From contig CM036756.1 of the NCBI GenBank assembly GCA_020796225.1, positions 50,076,363 through 50,140,362 on the forward strand: a stretch of 64,000 bases of DNA. Direction: 5' to 3'. This document shows, piece after piece, positions 1 through 10,814 of this stretch. Source of the stretch: Arion vulgaris. Its lineage: Eukaryota; Mollusca; Gastropoda; Stylommatophora; Arionidae. The notes beneath the pieces were generated by a model, which ran no database searches, had not been told where the DNA came from, and saw nothing but the letters and a program-made list of their open reading frames with translations. The position numbers and the translations under genes were made by a program. The stretch's first letter is position 1; the number at the start of each line of letters is the position of its first letter.

Positions 1-317
1 CTCGCGTGGTCTTGTGTGTGTGTCCGTATATCGAAGTCTCCCGGTCGTGATGTGATGCAGTCAGTCTAAAATGTTAAAAGCTTGACGGTGGTCTGTTAAA
101 GGCCCGGCTCTGCAACAAGCTTATGGGTCAGCAGGTAGAAATATGGTGTCATTCTTTGCTTGGTGAGGCACAGACTTGCCGGCAAAACGGTAGAAAGTAA
201 GCGCTCGGTCGTTTCGCTTTAATTTCGCATTTTTGCTGGGGACGTCGGGATCCGCTCTGCACAAAGCGCTGTCTCCCTACCCCAAGCATTGTCGGTCCAG
301 TCACGTTCATGACAGCT
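1..317 (+). other. Probable rDNA 5' external spacer remnant
   Basis: This stretch lies directly before the 18S 5' end and carries no convincing reading frame. By position it is most simply the end of the external transcribed spacer of an rDNA unit. The sequence alone does not prove this, because spacers are not conserved between species. It could instead be unrelated DNA joined to an 18S fragment. Confidence 0.35.
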
Positions 318-445
318 CTCTGGTTGATCCTGCCAGTAGTCATATGCTTGTCTCAAAGATTAAGCCATGCATGTCTAAGTTCACACTGTCTCAAGGTGAA
401 ACCACGAATGGCTCATTAAATCAGGCTAGGTTCCTTACACGATCC
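318..445 (+). rRNA. 18S rRNA 5' fragment (truncated)
   Basis: The segment begins with the universal small-subunit start (CTGGTTGATCCTGCCAGTAG) and runs through the conserved CATATGCTTG, AAGATTAAGCCATGCATG and AATGGCTCATTAAATCAG blocks. Similarity to 18S stops near 445, after TTCCTTACACGATC, so only about 125 of roughly 1,800 bases are present. It is therefore a pseudogene fragment, not a working rRNA gene. It abuts the end of a family A LINE 5' unit in reverse orientation, so it may be a chimeric or rearranged junction. The TCTAAGTTCACACTG variant looks molluscan to me, from memory only. Confidence 0.9.
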
Positions 446-449
446 GGGG

Positions 450-1933
450 TCAAAGGCACATGGAGGCAACATGTGCCAGTGATAGCGTAGGGGCGGCGCT
501 AATTATGACCCTGCTCCCCACCTCCAAGTGGTGACCCTGGAAACAGACTGTGGTTCCGGTCTGGCTAAGGGGGCAGAGATTGGGAGAACTACAGGTAGTG
601 GTAGTAGTGCAAGAACGGAAAAGCAATGCAGGGGCCGAAAATCCCTGAACAAGCACGCATCTCCTGGTCGAAGTCCACTAAAATATCCCCAAGTTCAAAA
701 AGAAGTACGAAACAGCAACGTCAGAGAACAAAACGCTAACTCCCGGAGTAAATGACCAAATTTAAGGAAGAGAGGTGCATCCCAAAGCTGAGACATGAAG
801 TGAAACTCGGTGGCCATGCGCACGAGTCAAGCTGAGTGTCAGAGCAGTCCCGAGGCATGCTAAATGAAACGGCAGATGTATGAACATGTTGGTCGTATCA
901 GCTTCCCGGCGGATGGGAAAGGCTGCATGCGAAGGGTTGAAAGGTGCACCCCAAACAGAAAACAGAGCACCCACGAAGCAAAACTTGGAGCACTGTGCAC
1001 GAGTCGAGCTGAGTGTCGGAGCAGTCCCGAGGCACGGTACATGAAACAGTAGATGTGTGAACATGTTGGTCGTATCAGCTTCCCGGCAGATGGGAAAGGT
1101 TGCAGGCGAAGGGATGAGAGATGCATCCTGAACGGAGTGAAACTCAGCCATGAGCGCGAGTTGAGCAGCATGCTGGGACACTCCCGATGCACGGTAAATG
1201 TGGTACATCAGGTGACGGCGGCACAAAGGAAGATTGCGATAAAATTCTGTATATGAGGCCAAGCGCGGATTAAGATACTGGGTAAAGTTAGCAGAGCGTA
1301 AACCCCAAAGTTACGTTCTAGCGCCTTACGAAACTGCCCTCCCTGACACAGCCGGGCAGAGTACAATTGTTCACGCAATTAACATCCCCAGAAAAATCAG
1401 GGCGAGTGATGACCGGCGAGTGCAAAATTTAAGTTGCGCTGATAGTGTCGAATGAAACGACCCATACATTACGATGTGCGGAGCCCCAGCCCAGGGTTTC
1501 CCGGATCAAAGGAAATTACAGAGGAAATGCAAATTGCCTAATGCCGACCCGAGCATCCATAAAGCGTCCCAGGACACAAAACTCTGTTCTCCTCGCAGGG
1601 AACCACTGCTGCCTTGTAGTTTTGGTTGGGGACAATCAAAGGCTAGCGGAGTAAACCGTCCACAAAACTGGACAGTAGGCAAACCAAGCAGTCCATTAAC
1701 AAAACTGGTATAGCTGGGCAGATGACACTCATCAGTCCGGGAGGGCAGATCGTCTATGGGTCGCTGCCCTGAAAGAAAATAGCAACCTGTTGCTTTGTGG
1801 GTTTGGCTATGGGCAGCAAAAAGGCTAACGGAGAGCAAACCCAGTAAACGCTGGTAGAAATCGGATACACGACCGAAGGATAAACACTTGAGCTCAAAAT
1901 GGTACTGAAAGTTGTGACGTAGCATACCCATGC
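450..1933 (-). repeat. Left arm of family A LINE 5' inverted repeat
   Basis: Read on the minus strand, this segment matches the plus-strand segment 2,190-3,640 in order but with considerable divergence. Clear anchors are the block at 1,790-1,930 against 2,215-2,345 (TTCAGTACC, TTATCCTTCGGT and GCTAGCCTTTG type words), the block at 1,590-1,660 against 2,470-2,540, and the block at 505-570 against 3,518-3,575 (GCCAGACCGGAAC). A further copy of the outer part lies at 20,290-20,455. No protein can be read. It most likely represents LINE 5' UTR and degenerate ORF1 sequence in reverse. Confidence 0.65.
823..1240. repeat. About 170 bp tandem monomers (2.5 copies)
   Basis: The string CGAGTC(A/G)AGCTGAGTGTC followed by AGCAGTCCCGAGGCA recurs at about 823 and 997, with a weaker copy near 1,160. 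Each is followed by GAACATGTTGGTCGTATCAG and CTTCCCGGC. Spacing is about 170-175 bases. A similarly spaced and distantly related pair (CAACTC.ACTCG...CCCAGCATACTCAT) occurs in the right arm near 3,091 and 3,265. This is repeat structure inside the LINE 5' unit, not coding sequence. Confidence 0.7.
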
Positions 1934-2189
1934 TAAAGCTGATTGAACCAAATTTTATCATGAATATGTTTAGTATACAATCTCAATATGGTGCTACGTC
2001 TGTGGAGATCCGTTGGGCAGGACGAGTGCCGGGCCCCATGCCTCGAAGGGCAAGTTTTTGCTATCGACGGTCCCGGCCCTCCAACTCGGCAAAGCAGCGA
2101 GCGAGGCCCACGGAAAAAAGCTACTGGTTCTCTCTCTCTCGCGATCGTTCTTACGCCATTTTTATCATTCTATTATGATATATAAACAT
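1934..2189 (+). repeat. Central spacer of the family A inverted repeat
   Basis: This block (ATCATGAATATG, CAATATGGTGCTACG, GGAGATCCGT, GGGCCCCATGCCTCGAAGG) lies between the two arms. The same block occurs on the minus strand at 20,105-20,310, again next to the reversed 5' segment and just before ORF2. Because both copies share this order, the arrangement is a property of the element and not a local accident. Confidence 0.65.
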
Positions 2190-3650
2190 CAGAATGTGAT
2201 TTACATGCACAAGCCTTCAGCACCTATTGGAGCACAGTTGCTTATCCTTCGGTGGTGTGTTCGATTTCAGCCAGCGTTTGTGTGCGGTTCGCTCTCCGCT
2301 AGCCTTTGGCTGTCCCCAGCTGAAACCCACAAGGTAGCAAGTTGCCATTTTCTTTTAGAGCAGCGACCCTTAGACGGCCTGTCCTCTCGGGGTTATGAGC
2401 GTCATCTGAACAGCATAAACAGGTCGTTTTAATAAACACCTTGCTTTGCCGCCCGTTCAGGTTTGTTTACGGTTTGCTCCGCTAGCCTTTGATTGTCCCC
2501 AATCAAACTACAAGGCAGCAGTAGTTCCCTGCGAGCGAAACGCGCACTGGCTTTATCTCTGCTGCGCTTTCCAGTTGTTCTGCACATTTGGGTGGGACGC
2601 AGACCCTCTTGCATGCCATGCTTGCTGCTGCCGTGCTTGCACTGGTTTTGCCTCTGCTGCGCTTTCCAGTTGTTCTGCTCATGTGGGTGGGACGCACACC
2701 CTCTTGCCTGCCATGCTCGCCGCTGCAGTGCCTGCCTCGTTTTCCGCACTTGCCGTGCCGGCCTGCCCCTCGGTGGGGCCCACTATGGCTTTGCCAGCGT
2801 ACATGCTAGCTCTTCCCTGGTGCTTGGTCACCATCGGATTTTTCCGCGCACGCATTTTTCATGCCTTCCGTATCGTGCTCACATTTGCCTGGGCTGTCAC
2901 CGTCTGTGCCTCAACCCGTTCCCCCACCCATGAGATGAGGTCACGGGTTTCGCTCCATGTGGTGCCACCCTTGCAACATCCGTATGCGTGCTCGGTCTGC
3001 CTTGGTGTCTAGCTCACCATTTCCGTCAATTCCCACTATCTGTCCGACTCCGAGGGGGCATAAACCGAGTTTCGCCCCATGATGCCCACGTGCAACTCAA
3101 CTCGACTCCCAGCATACTCATTGGCTCTAGAGAGACGGCTCAAGAGAGAGTATGCGCGGGTTCTGAATTTCGCCACGCGCGAGTCAACATCTCCTCGATG
3201 GCTTTGATTCGTGCCCCCATCTCTGTGATGGGGGCTAGACTTTGACCTATGTGGACCAACGTGCAGTCCAACTCGTCACCCAGCATACTCATCGGCTCAA
3301 GAGAGGAGACTCAAGAGAGAGAATGCGCGGGCTCCAAGTATATCCCCGCGAGGTTCCACATGTATCCTTCTAGCTTTTCCCATCGGCCGGGAAAGGCGAG
3401 CATTAATAGTCACTCTGGGAGTTCGCTCGTCTATGTTGCGGCGGATCTCATCAAGCATAACTACCTTTGCATCTCTACTTGCCCCAGAGTAGCTCTCCCA
3501 CGGCGCCTGCCCTCTTAGCCAGACCGGAACTACCGTCTGTTACCAGGGTCACCACTTAGAATTGAGAGCAGGGGATTAGAGCCATCTCCCTAATCCTGGC
3601 GCACCGTTTTCTTGCGCCTCTGACCCCGCTACTGGTTCGATACGGCCGAG
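2190..3650 (+). repeat. Right arm: family A LINE 5' UTR and degenerate ORF1 region
   Basis: The segment precedes ORF2 in the sense direction and pairs with the left arm. It includes two direct repeats of about 93 bases (TCTGCTGCGCTTTCCAGTTG at about 2,560 and 2,653) and two monomers of about 175 bases in 3,091-3,440. Reading frames of 140-190 codons exist but have no recognisable domain, so I do not call ORF1. A copy of its first 150 bases occurs at 31,738-31,893. Confidence 0.55.
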
Positions 3651-3665
3651 TTCTGGCCAGAGACG

Positions 3666-6600
3666 ATTAAACATTGTGCAATGGAATGCTGAAGGTCTTC
3701 ATCACAAAAAGCAAGCACTTGCAATAAGACTTGCAGAAGACGAGATTGATGTTGTGTGCATTCAAGAGACACATCTAAATGTCCAACATAGATTCGGAAT
3801 CAGAGGTTACCAAACCTTCAGATTAGACCGAGAGGGGCACAAAGGTGGAGTCCTCACCCTAGTAGAAACGGCATTCCTGCAAAGCAAATGAAAGTGAACA
3901 CAGGAGGCGCCAGCGCAGCAGAGATCATAGTCGTCCTCATTATATGTGATAAAATTAAGATTCTTCTGTATAACTTATACTGTCCAAGTATGGGGCTACC
4001 TCGAAACGAACAGCAGAGGCGTAGAAGTGGAGGACTTGGAGATAGAGAACAACCTGTTCCTCATCAATGTCCCAGAAGATCCGCCAACCTTCTACTCAAG
4101 AAGGTGGCATACAACCAGCACCCCCGATCTGGCTTTCGCAACAAGCGACCTCTCCACAAAAACAGTATGTACGGTCACAAAGCAACTCGGAGATAGTGAC
4201 CATAGGCCCATCAAGCTGCAAGTAGACCTAAAATTTGTACCTGGGCCCAAAATGTGGTTGCCATGGTGGAACTACAAAAAAGCCAATTGGTACGGGGCAC
4301 TGACAGATGCCAATGTTGAGCAGCTCAACATGCATGAAAACAAACACATGCGATCTGTGGCAAGGGAACTCTCTGAAGCAATCCTGAAAGCGGCACGGGA
4401 AACCATCCCTAGAGGCGCACGGAAGGATTAAAAGCCATACTGGACAGCAGGGGTTCAGAAGCTTGAAAATGACCTTGAGGTGGCAAGGAGAGAGGCAGAA
4501 CAGGCACAGACAGTAACGACCAATACTGCTTGCAAGGTGGCAGCGGCTAAGTACAAGCGGGAGGTCAAACGATCAGCATGATAGAGCTGGGTTGATAAGA
4601 CCGAATCCCTGAACCTTGATAGGGACGGCCATAAATTGTGGAAGCTGGCAAAAGCGCTAAGTGATGAAAACACCAGCCGACCCCCAATAGTCCTGGAACA
4701 AGATAAAAAGATGTACTCAGGAAGGGAAACTGCAAATGTCCTAATGAAAAAATATGGTGAAGTCAGCAAAGTCAGCATAACAAAAGATAAAAGTGATGAC
4801 ACAAAGAGAAAAGCGCGAGTCACGAAAAGTCACCTAACGGATACATTCATCAGTAACGAGTTAGAACAGGTATTAAGGGAGCTCAAGCTCAGAAAGTCTC
4901 CCGAAAAGGATGGGATCACAAATAAAATGCTTAAAAACTTGGGTACTAGAGCAAAGACAGCTCTACTGGCCGTCCTAAATATGTCGTGGAGGACAGGCAT
5001 AGTACCAAGAGAATGGAAGGAAGCGATCATGGTACCCATCCTAAAACCAGGCAACAATAAACTCGACCAGGCGAGTTACAGACCAATAAGCCTCCTAAGC
5101 TGCACGGGCAAACTCATGGAATGCATGGTGAACAAATGGCTATCATGGCACTTGGAGAGCAAAGGGCTTCTCATGAAACAACAGTGAGGCTTCCGGAAGT
5201 AGCAATCTACCGAAGATCAGGTAACCTATATCGCCCAGGAAATCGAGGATGGTTTCCAGGAAAAGAAGCAGACACTGGCAGTTTTGGTAGATATGGAGAA
5301 GGCGTTCGACACAGTCTGGAAAGAAGGGCTCAAGCTCAAACTTCTAACCCACGGTATAAAGGGGAAAATGTACAGATGGCTTGATAGATAGCTAGAGAAC
5401 AGAACAGCAAGGGTTCAAGATCAGGGGTACACAAGCAGGAAGGCCACATTAGAGCAAGGAGTCTCCCAGGGAGGAGTGCTCTCACCAACTTTCTTTCTAA
5501 TCTTTGTCAACGACATATCAACATGCCTACCAAAGCGAGTACACTATGCCATGTACGCTGATGATCTGGCAATCTGGGCGAGAGAGGAGTTATTGCCCAT
5601 TGCAACAAATCAATTGCAAGATACGCTTAACAAACTGGAAATATGGTCACAAAAGTGGAGCATGAACATTAACACTTCTAAAATGACCTACACTGTGTTC
5701 TCGCAGAACAACCAGAATTAAAAAATTAAGCTCAATGTCAATGGGCAAGATCGTCTGGAAAGTAAAACCCCAATATACCTGGGAATCACACTGGACCGAA
5801 AGCTGACATGGTGCTCACAAATCGAAAATGCTACGGCAAAAGCGAGACAGAGGCTCAACATGATGCGCTAACTCGCAGGCTCCACATGGGGAGCAAACAC
5901 CAGAATTCTAAAAGTACTCCACACTGGAAGAGTGGGACCAGCCTGGAATACGGCATTGCAGCATGGAGTAGTGCATCCAACAAGCAATTCGCAAAAGTGA
6001 GCAGCAGTCAGAATCGAGCAGTACGCATTATCACAGGAGCCATGAAATCCACGCCAATCAAGGCGATCGAAATAATCACAGGCCTCCAACCAATGGCAGA
6101 CTGCAGGGACAAAAAAGTTTTGATATTGGCGGAAAAACATAAAAGGCTACATTCCCACCCTATGTACGAAAGAATGAATGGAATAGGAGGGGGCAGGATA
6201 AAGAGAACCAGCTTCGCAAAAAATGCCAAAGCACTGACCGCAGACCATCCAGTCCTAGCAAACTGCACAGCTAAATCAATACCGGCAACTGATAAGTGCC
6301 TGCCGTGGAAGACCAATATGCCAGAACTAAGGGAGTCAATCTCAGGTTTACTAAAGAAAGGGCAGCCAGAAAACTGCGAAAGAAGAGTGGCCACAGTGGT
6401 CTGTCCCGTAGTGAACAAGTTGCTATAATCCACCTCCGTATTGGCCATAACAAACTTCGAGCCCACATGTTTCACAAATTTAAAATTGACACAACTAGCC
6501 TGTGTCACTGTGAAAAGGCGAACATGACAGCAGAGCACATATTGCAAGACTGCCAGCGGTTTGCAACCCCAATAAAAAAAACTTGGCCCGTTAACACAGA

Positions 6601-6705
6601 GCTTCAGGAGAAGCTGTACGGAGGGACGGAGTCCCTCAAAGCAACAGTAAAATTCATGATAAAAGTTCGTTCATCAGTCTAGGTGGGGAGAGAGAGAGAG
6701 AGAGA
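3666..6705 (+). mobile_element. Family A LINE ORF2 (endonuclease, RT), broken
   Basis: The frame opens with an APE endonuclease start (QWNAEGL, CIQETHL) at 3,676 and has the SDHRPI motif near 4,195. Reverse transcriptase follows: KSPEKDGI near 4,895, ASYRPISLLS near 5,075, VDMEKAFDTVW near 5,290 and the catalytic YADD near 5,550. A C-terminal cysteine knuckle (LCHCEKANMTAEHILQDC) lies near 6,500. Compared with copy B (16,476-20,455) it lacks a stretch of the endonuclease including the DFNSHS metal site, and the whole RNase H domain, which should fall near 6,390. Frameshifts and stops are frequent. The 3' end is a GA run at 6,687-6,706. It belongs to the RNase H-bearing (I-like) LINEs and is inactive. 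Confidence 0.85.
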
Positions 6706-6706
6706 G
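6687..6706 (+). repeat. GA microsatellite at LINE A 3' end
   Basis: About nine GA units follow the last LINE A codons. Copy B has a shorter GA-rich tail (GATAGAGAGAGG) at the same place, so the run is probably the element's own 3' tail. Confidence 0.6.
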
Positions 6707-6714
6707 ATCAGATG

Positions 6715-8420
6715 CCAACAGAGGTATAATTCAGTAAAGCAATCGACACCCTGGCAAATGGGAAGGCAACTGGAAAGGATGTCATTCACATCAGTCATCA
6801 AATGTGCCAAGCAATCTCTCCTGACCAGTCTGCATGAAATATTATGATGTGAGGAGGGAGAAGTGCCTCAAAATATGAGGGATGCAAACATTATCACCTT
6901 ATACAAAAATAAAGGTGGTTGTGGTAACTAACAACTACCGCAGTATCTTGTTGCTCAGCATCAATGGGAAGGTCTTAGCTAGCATTGTACTAAATAGGTT
7001 ACAGAGCTAGTAAACCGAGTATACCCTGAGTTAAAATGTGGATTCAAATCCAACAGATCCATTGACATGTTATTCTCCTTGAGACAACAGCAGGAGAAAT
7101 GTCATGAACAAAGAACGTCACTATACACTGCATTCATAGACCTAATAAAAGCATTTGATCTAGTGAATAGAATTGGTCTCTTCTAGCTTCTGGAAAAAAA
7201 TTGACTGTCCTCCTATGCTGCTTACAATCATATCCTCATTCCATAATAACATGAAGGGTACAGTGATGTTTGATGGGGTCTCCTCCAGTGCATTCCCAAA
7301 CAACAGCTGCATCAAACAAGTGTGTGTACGTGCACCAACTCTTTGGGATATTTTTCTCCTTGCTTCTCTCCCATGCTTTCAAATCAGCCAAAGAGGTATA
7401 TTTCTCCACACAAGATCAAATGGAAAACTATTCAACATGGCATGACTTAAAGCAATGACCAAAGTTCAATGGGTCACCATCAAGGAACTTCTGTTTGCCA
7501 ATGATGCAGCTTCAACATCACACACAGAAAAAGGGCTTAAATATCTCATGGACAGATATCCTGCAGCAGCCAACAAATTAGACCTTTACCATCAGCCTGA
7601 AAAAAAAAATATTATGGTCCAAGATATTAGCAGAGCCCCATCTATTAACATTGGACGTGATACACTCAAAGTAGTCAACACTTTTGCATACCTTGGCTCT
7701 GCCATCAGCAGCAACCTCTCCCTCGATGATGAAATTAGAAGCCGCATTGGGAAAGCATCCACTGCTATGTTCAAATTAGCAAAGCATGCATGGGAAAATA
7801 GGGCACTCACACAAAAACACCAAGACACAAGTATATAAGGCCTGTGTTCTCAGCACTCGACTGTATGGTAGTGAGATGTGGACCGCATATGCTAGACAAG
7901 AACATCATCTCAACACCTTCCACATGCACTGTCTCAGGCAAATACACAAAATCTGATGGCAAGACCACATCTCCAACATAGAAATGCTGGACAGTGCTGC
8001 ATTCCAAGCATATACACCTCACTGAGTAAGCGACATCTGAGATAGCTGGGAGAGGTATGCTGCATAAGTGATGGTAGAATCCCAAAGGACATTCTGTATG
8101 GTCAATTTGCAACTGTTACTAAACAGCATGGGCGCCAGTTGCTACGCTTCATTGACACCTGCAAGCATGACTTAACTTAATGCAGCATAGGCAAAGAAAA
8201 TTTGGAGCGGTTGGCCAAATATAGACAGATATGGCAAACTCAAAAAGAAAAAGAGAAACACCATCACATATGAAGGCAAAAGAGAGTGCAGAGAGACCAT
8301 CCTCTGCATCAGCTCCCATCTCCAGTTTCCCCAGCAGCACCTATGGCAAGGATTGCCACTCCAGAGTAGGGCATTACAGCCACAATAGACAATGTGATTC
8401 AGCATAGAACAAACTACGTG
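6715..8420 (+). mobile_element. RTE-like LINE, family C, 5'-truncated
   Basis: The element starts inside the linker before the polymerase (LANGKATGKD) and contains the RT core in several frames: CGFKSNRSI near 7,030, FIDLIKAFDLV near 7,130, RAPTLWDIFL near 7,330 and ELLFANDAA near 7,485. The last is a decayed A/B-D-D site with N for the first D. The C-terminal part has AYLGSAISSN, GSEMWT and RLRWLG-type blocks, and ends near 8,410 in remains of the cysteine/histidine finger usual for this group. Multiple frameshifts make it a dead copy. Related fragments lie at 37,425-38,235 and 55,220-55,495. Confidence 0.8.
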
Positions 8421-8522
8421 ACGCAAAACCTATTGTCTCCTGGGACAAAGAGATCAGTGAGCAATGAGTATAATAGACAGTAACATCAATAAAGTGAGTG
8501 CAAAAAAAACAACAACTAAGTT

Positions 8523-8606
8523 TTACTTGTAAGCTGCAGCTTTTGTCTGCTCAATTTTATGTTTGGTAATCATGTCCATAGTCTCCGACATATAATCTGC
8601 TTTGAT
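8523..8606 (-). CDS. Host gene terminal exon (C-terminus)
   Basis: The exon follows a good acceptor (TTGTTTTCCACAG) and reads IKADYMSETMDMITKHKIE, then QTKAAAYK and a TAA stop at 8,523-8,525. It continues the helical, charged character of the other exons and starts in phase 0, matching the exon upstream. No AATAAA is seen in the next 60 bases, so the 3' UTR end is unknown. It could be the end of a different transcript, but the short 166-base intron to the previous exon argues they belong together. Confidence 0.55.
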   Translation of the reverse strand: MKADYMSETMDMITKHKIEQTKAAAYK

Positions 8607-8772
8607 CTGTGGAAAACAAGACAAAACAATCATCAGACGTGCTAATAAAAATCTAGCAATCACTGTGCCATCCTGATTAAATTATCAACCCTCTGATCAT
8701 TAGACATAGGTGGCTGGAACAAAAGTTATCTTCTTCATAAAACTGAATGTAGTAGAATGTTGCTCTCATTAC

Positions 8773-8859
8773 AGTGTGCATTAAAGATTCAGAATCTTTA
8801 GCCAGTTTTCCTGCCTCCTCCATCGTAATGTTCATAGTTTCTTTAATGTCTTGTTGCCA
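8773..8859 (-). CDS. Host gene penultimate exon
   Basis: Twenty-nine codons (WQQDIKETMNITMEEAG, then KLAKDSESLMHT) are open between a possible acceptor (AAGATAATAG) and donor (ACT|GTAATG). Both ends are in phase 0. The acceptor has almost no pyrimidine tract, and a LINE fragment begins about 17 bases upstream, so the exon may be weakly spliced or damaged. If the donor is not used, the frame continues for about 27 more codons to a stop. Its link to the exon at 13 kb rests on phase and composition only; exons between them could be missing. Confidence 0.45.
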
Positions 8860-8876
8860 CTATTATCTTGGTACTA

Positions 8877-9520
8877 TTAACGTCAAGGCTGAGGCACTAT
8901 TAACAGTCAATGTCAACGAAACAGACGTAGTTATTTACACTGATGGTTCATTCATTCACCAGCAACAACATGTGTGGGCTTTATCTACACATTCAGAAAG
9001 CAAAAAAAGACGCCAGCAGGTCCTACCTAACAACCACAAGTAGCTTGACAATGGAGGTGCAAGCATTTACAGAGGCGTTGACATGGTTGGCATCTTATAA
9101 CTACTTTTGCGTTTTTATATTCAGTGACCCCAGTGACTGACACTGACCCGGAACATATAAATCATCTTATTTTTTGTCCCTGGACACACCAGAGTCAGGG
9201 ATAATGAACAAACTTATAGACTGGCTGGTACTGCTACAATATCAGAAGGTACTGCAATGGACCAAAATGACAATCTTAACACATTGAGAGTCTATCTGAA
9301 CAGAGGAGTTTCAGGGATGTGAATCCCACGCAGTGAACAGATTGAGAGAGATGAGTGTCGATAGTGGTATAGTCCAAAAATAACAACATACCAAATATGC
9401 AAAAAAAAGATTGATTAATCAACATGAAACTGTCAGGTTGGGCCACTGGGCACTGTTGGATTTGTTGAAGAGGGGATCGAAGCAACTATGGACATGTCTG
9501 GGTGCTATGATGAAAGTTCT
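8877..9520 (+). mobile_element. LINE D fragment: RNase H and C-terminus
   Basis: The RNase H start VVIYTDGSF is clear near 8,930. After frameshifts come VPGHTRVRDNEQTYRLAG near 9,180 (the usual GHxGxxGNExAD block with lost residues) and the tail LGHWALLDLLKRG near 9,440. The same order is seen in the better copy at 41,535-42,290 on the minus strand. It lies immediately beside the host exon at 8,773-8,859. Confidence 0.75.
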
Positions 9521-9879
9521 TATAAAACTGATAATTGATAACTGATTTTGGTTCTCTCTTGCCTCATCTTCCAGGAACCATGCCCTTTATTACAGTGCAC
9601 TCTAAACCACAATGATGTTTAATGTGACCAAAATATTTCTTATTAGTCAATGTATCTCAATGTTCTGGTCTTGCAGAATGTCTATATTTCTACTCTTCTT
9701 TAAACAAAGCCTTCTAAGAATTTTTCTGTAGTACTTTGTTAAAGAGGATTCTATTTTCTTATTTAATTATTGTGGCACGGTCCATGATCCATATCTATCA
9801 GTTGCCAAAAGAAAAATGCATTCCTTAAAAGTTTTATTTTCTTTCCTTGATTGTGTTATTCTGTAGGTTCTTCATACTC

Positions 9880-10285
9880 TCTGAATACTAATTACTTGGG
9901 CATGTTGTGGTGCTCTTTGAATAAGTCCATAGTCAGGGCTGACCTACCCAGAGTGACCTTTGATGGACAGTCTATTGAGTGTCGTGACAAGCTGCATTTT
10001 CTTGGAATAACTTTTGATGGTAGTCTATCTTTCAAACATCATGTTGAACAAACGATACAACAGTGCAAGCATGGTCTTGCAGCTCTAAAGGTTATGGGAG
10101 CCACACACACTAAGCAGAGACTACTTGTCCTTCTGTTTTAACAGCTGGTTATGTCCATGGTAAATCAAGGACTTTGCATCCTCACGATATCAAAATCACA
10201 ATGTGAACGACTCTAACATTTCAGAATGAAGGCATACGAATAGTCCTTGGCTGCACTAGTGATACTCCCGCTGTAAAGATAAGAT
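9880..10285 (+). mobile_element. LINE D fragment: end of the RT domain
   Basis: Reads SIECRDKLHFLGITFDGSL near 9,980, then a helix with CKHGLAALKVMGA and an IRIVLGCTSDTPA block near 10,230, all matching the RT C-terminal region of the minus-strand copy at 42,224-43,246. It lies after the RNase H piece at 8,877-9,520, the reverse of the normal order, so it is a separate insertion or a rearrangement. 10,300-10,372 also contains CTGGATAAG and its reverse CTTATCCAG around GTAGAA/TTCTAC, possibly the end of a small pogo-like MITE. Confidence 0.65.
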
Positions 10286-10491
10286 GTACAGTGAAGTCTG
10301 GATAAGTAGAAGTCATAGGGACATAAGGAAATTGTTCTACTTATCAGGAATTTTGCTTATCCAGATAGCACACATAGTAGAGAATGTACACTAATACCAT
10401 GCAGTAGCATTGCGTAAAACAATTGTACCACTTAGGAAACACCATAAGTTAACAAATAAATAGGAATACACAATCAGAAATGCTAATATAT

Positions 10492-10813
10492 TTAACTCTT
10501 TCCGCGCTGAGTCATTTTCTCAATTTTTAAGCAGTTAATTCAAGTGAGGTTAAAAAAAATTTTTTTTTAAAACTATTCCAACTACTCGTCAATAAATAAA
10601 CATATATATATATATTATTATATACTAAATTGAAGAAAACTGAACAACCCAATAGAATAACAAGGTTGAAAAGTAGTATAAGTAAAACAGTAGAAGTAAA
10701 ACTAGAAAGACTTCTTGTAAGGGAAGCAACTCTATGGCTCAGTGTGCGGCTAATAGCATGCAACGGTTTTCCGCTGTGGCGCAGTTCACGGCTTAAAGCA
10801 TGGAAAGAGTTAA
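10492..10813. mobile_element. piggyBac-like MITE flanked by TTAA
   Basis: A 314-base element (10,496-10,809) sits between TTAA tetranucleotides at 10,492-10,495 and 10,810-10,813. The ends are CTCTTTCC and its reverse GGAAAGAG, with looser pairing beyond (CGCGCTGAG against a GCTTTAAGCCGTG end). TTAA duplication is the signature of piggyBac transposition. There is no transposase. The TIR match is short, so the class call is tentative. Confidence 0.5.
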
Positions 10814-10814
10814 T

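Noticed and set aside
318..445. A functional 18S rRNA gene
   Set aside because: Only the first 125 or so bases are present and unrelated LINE sequence follows.
762..1262. A 166-codon minus-strand protein
   Set aside because: It is created by the tandem 170-base monomers of the LINE 5' unit; repeats in three frames stay open, and composition is not protein-like.
2446..3012. LINE A ORF1
   Set aside because: 188 codons are open, but cysteine-rich low-complexity sequence from two direct repeats explains this; no gag-like finger or coiled coil is visible.
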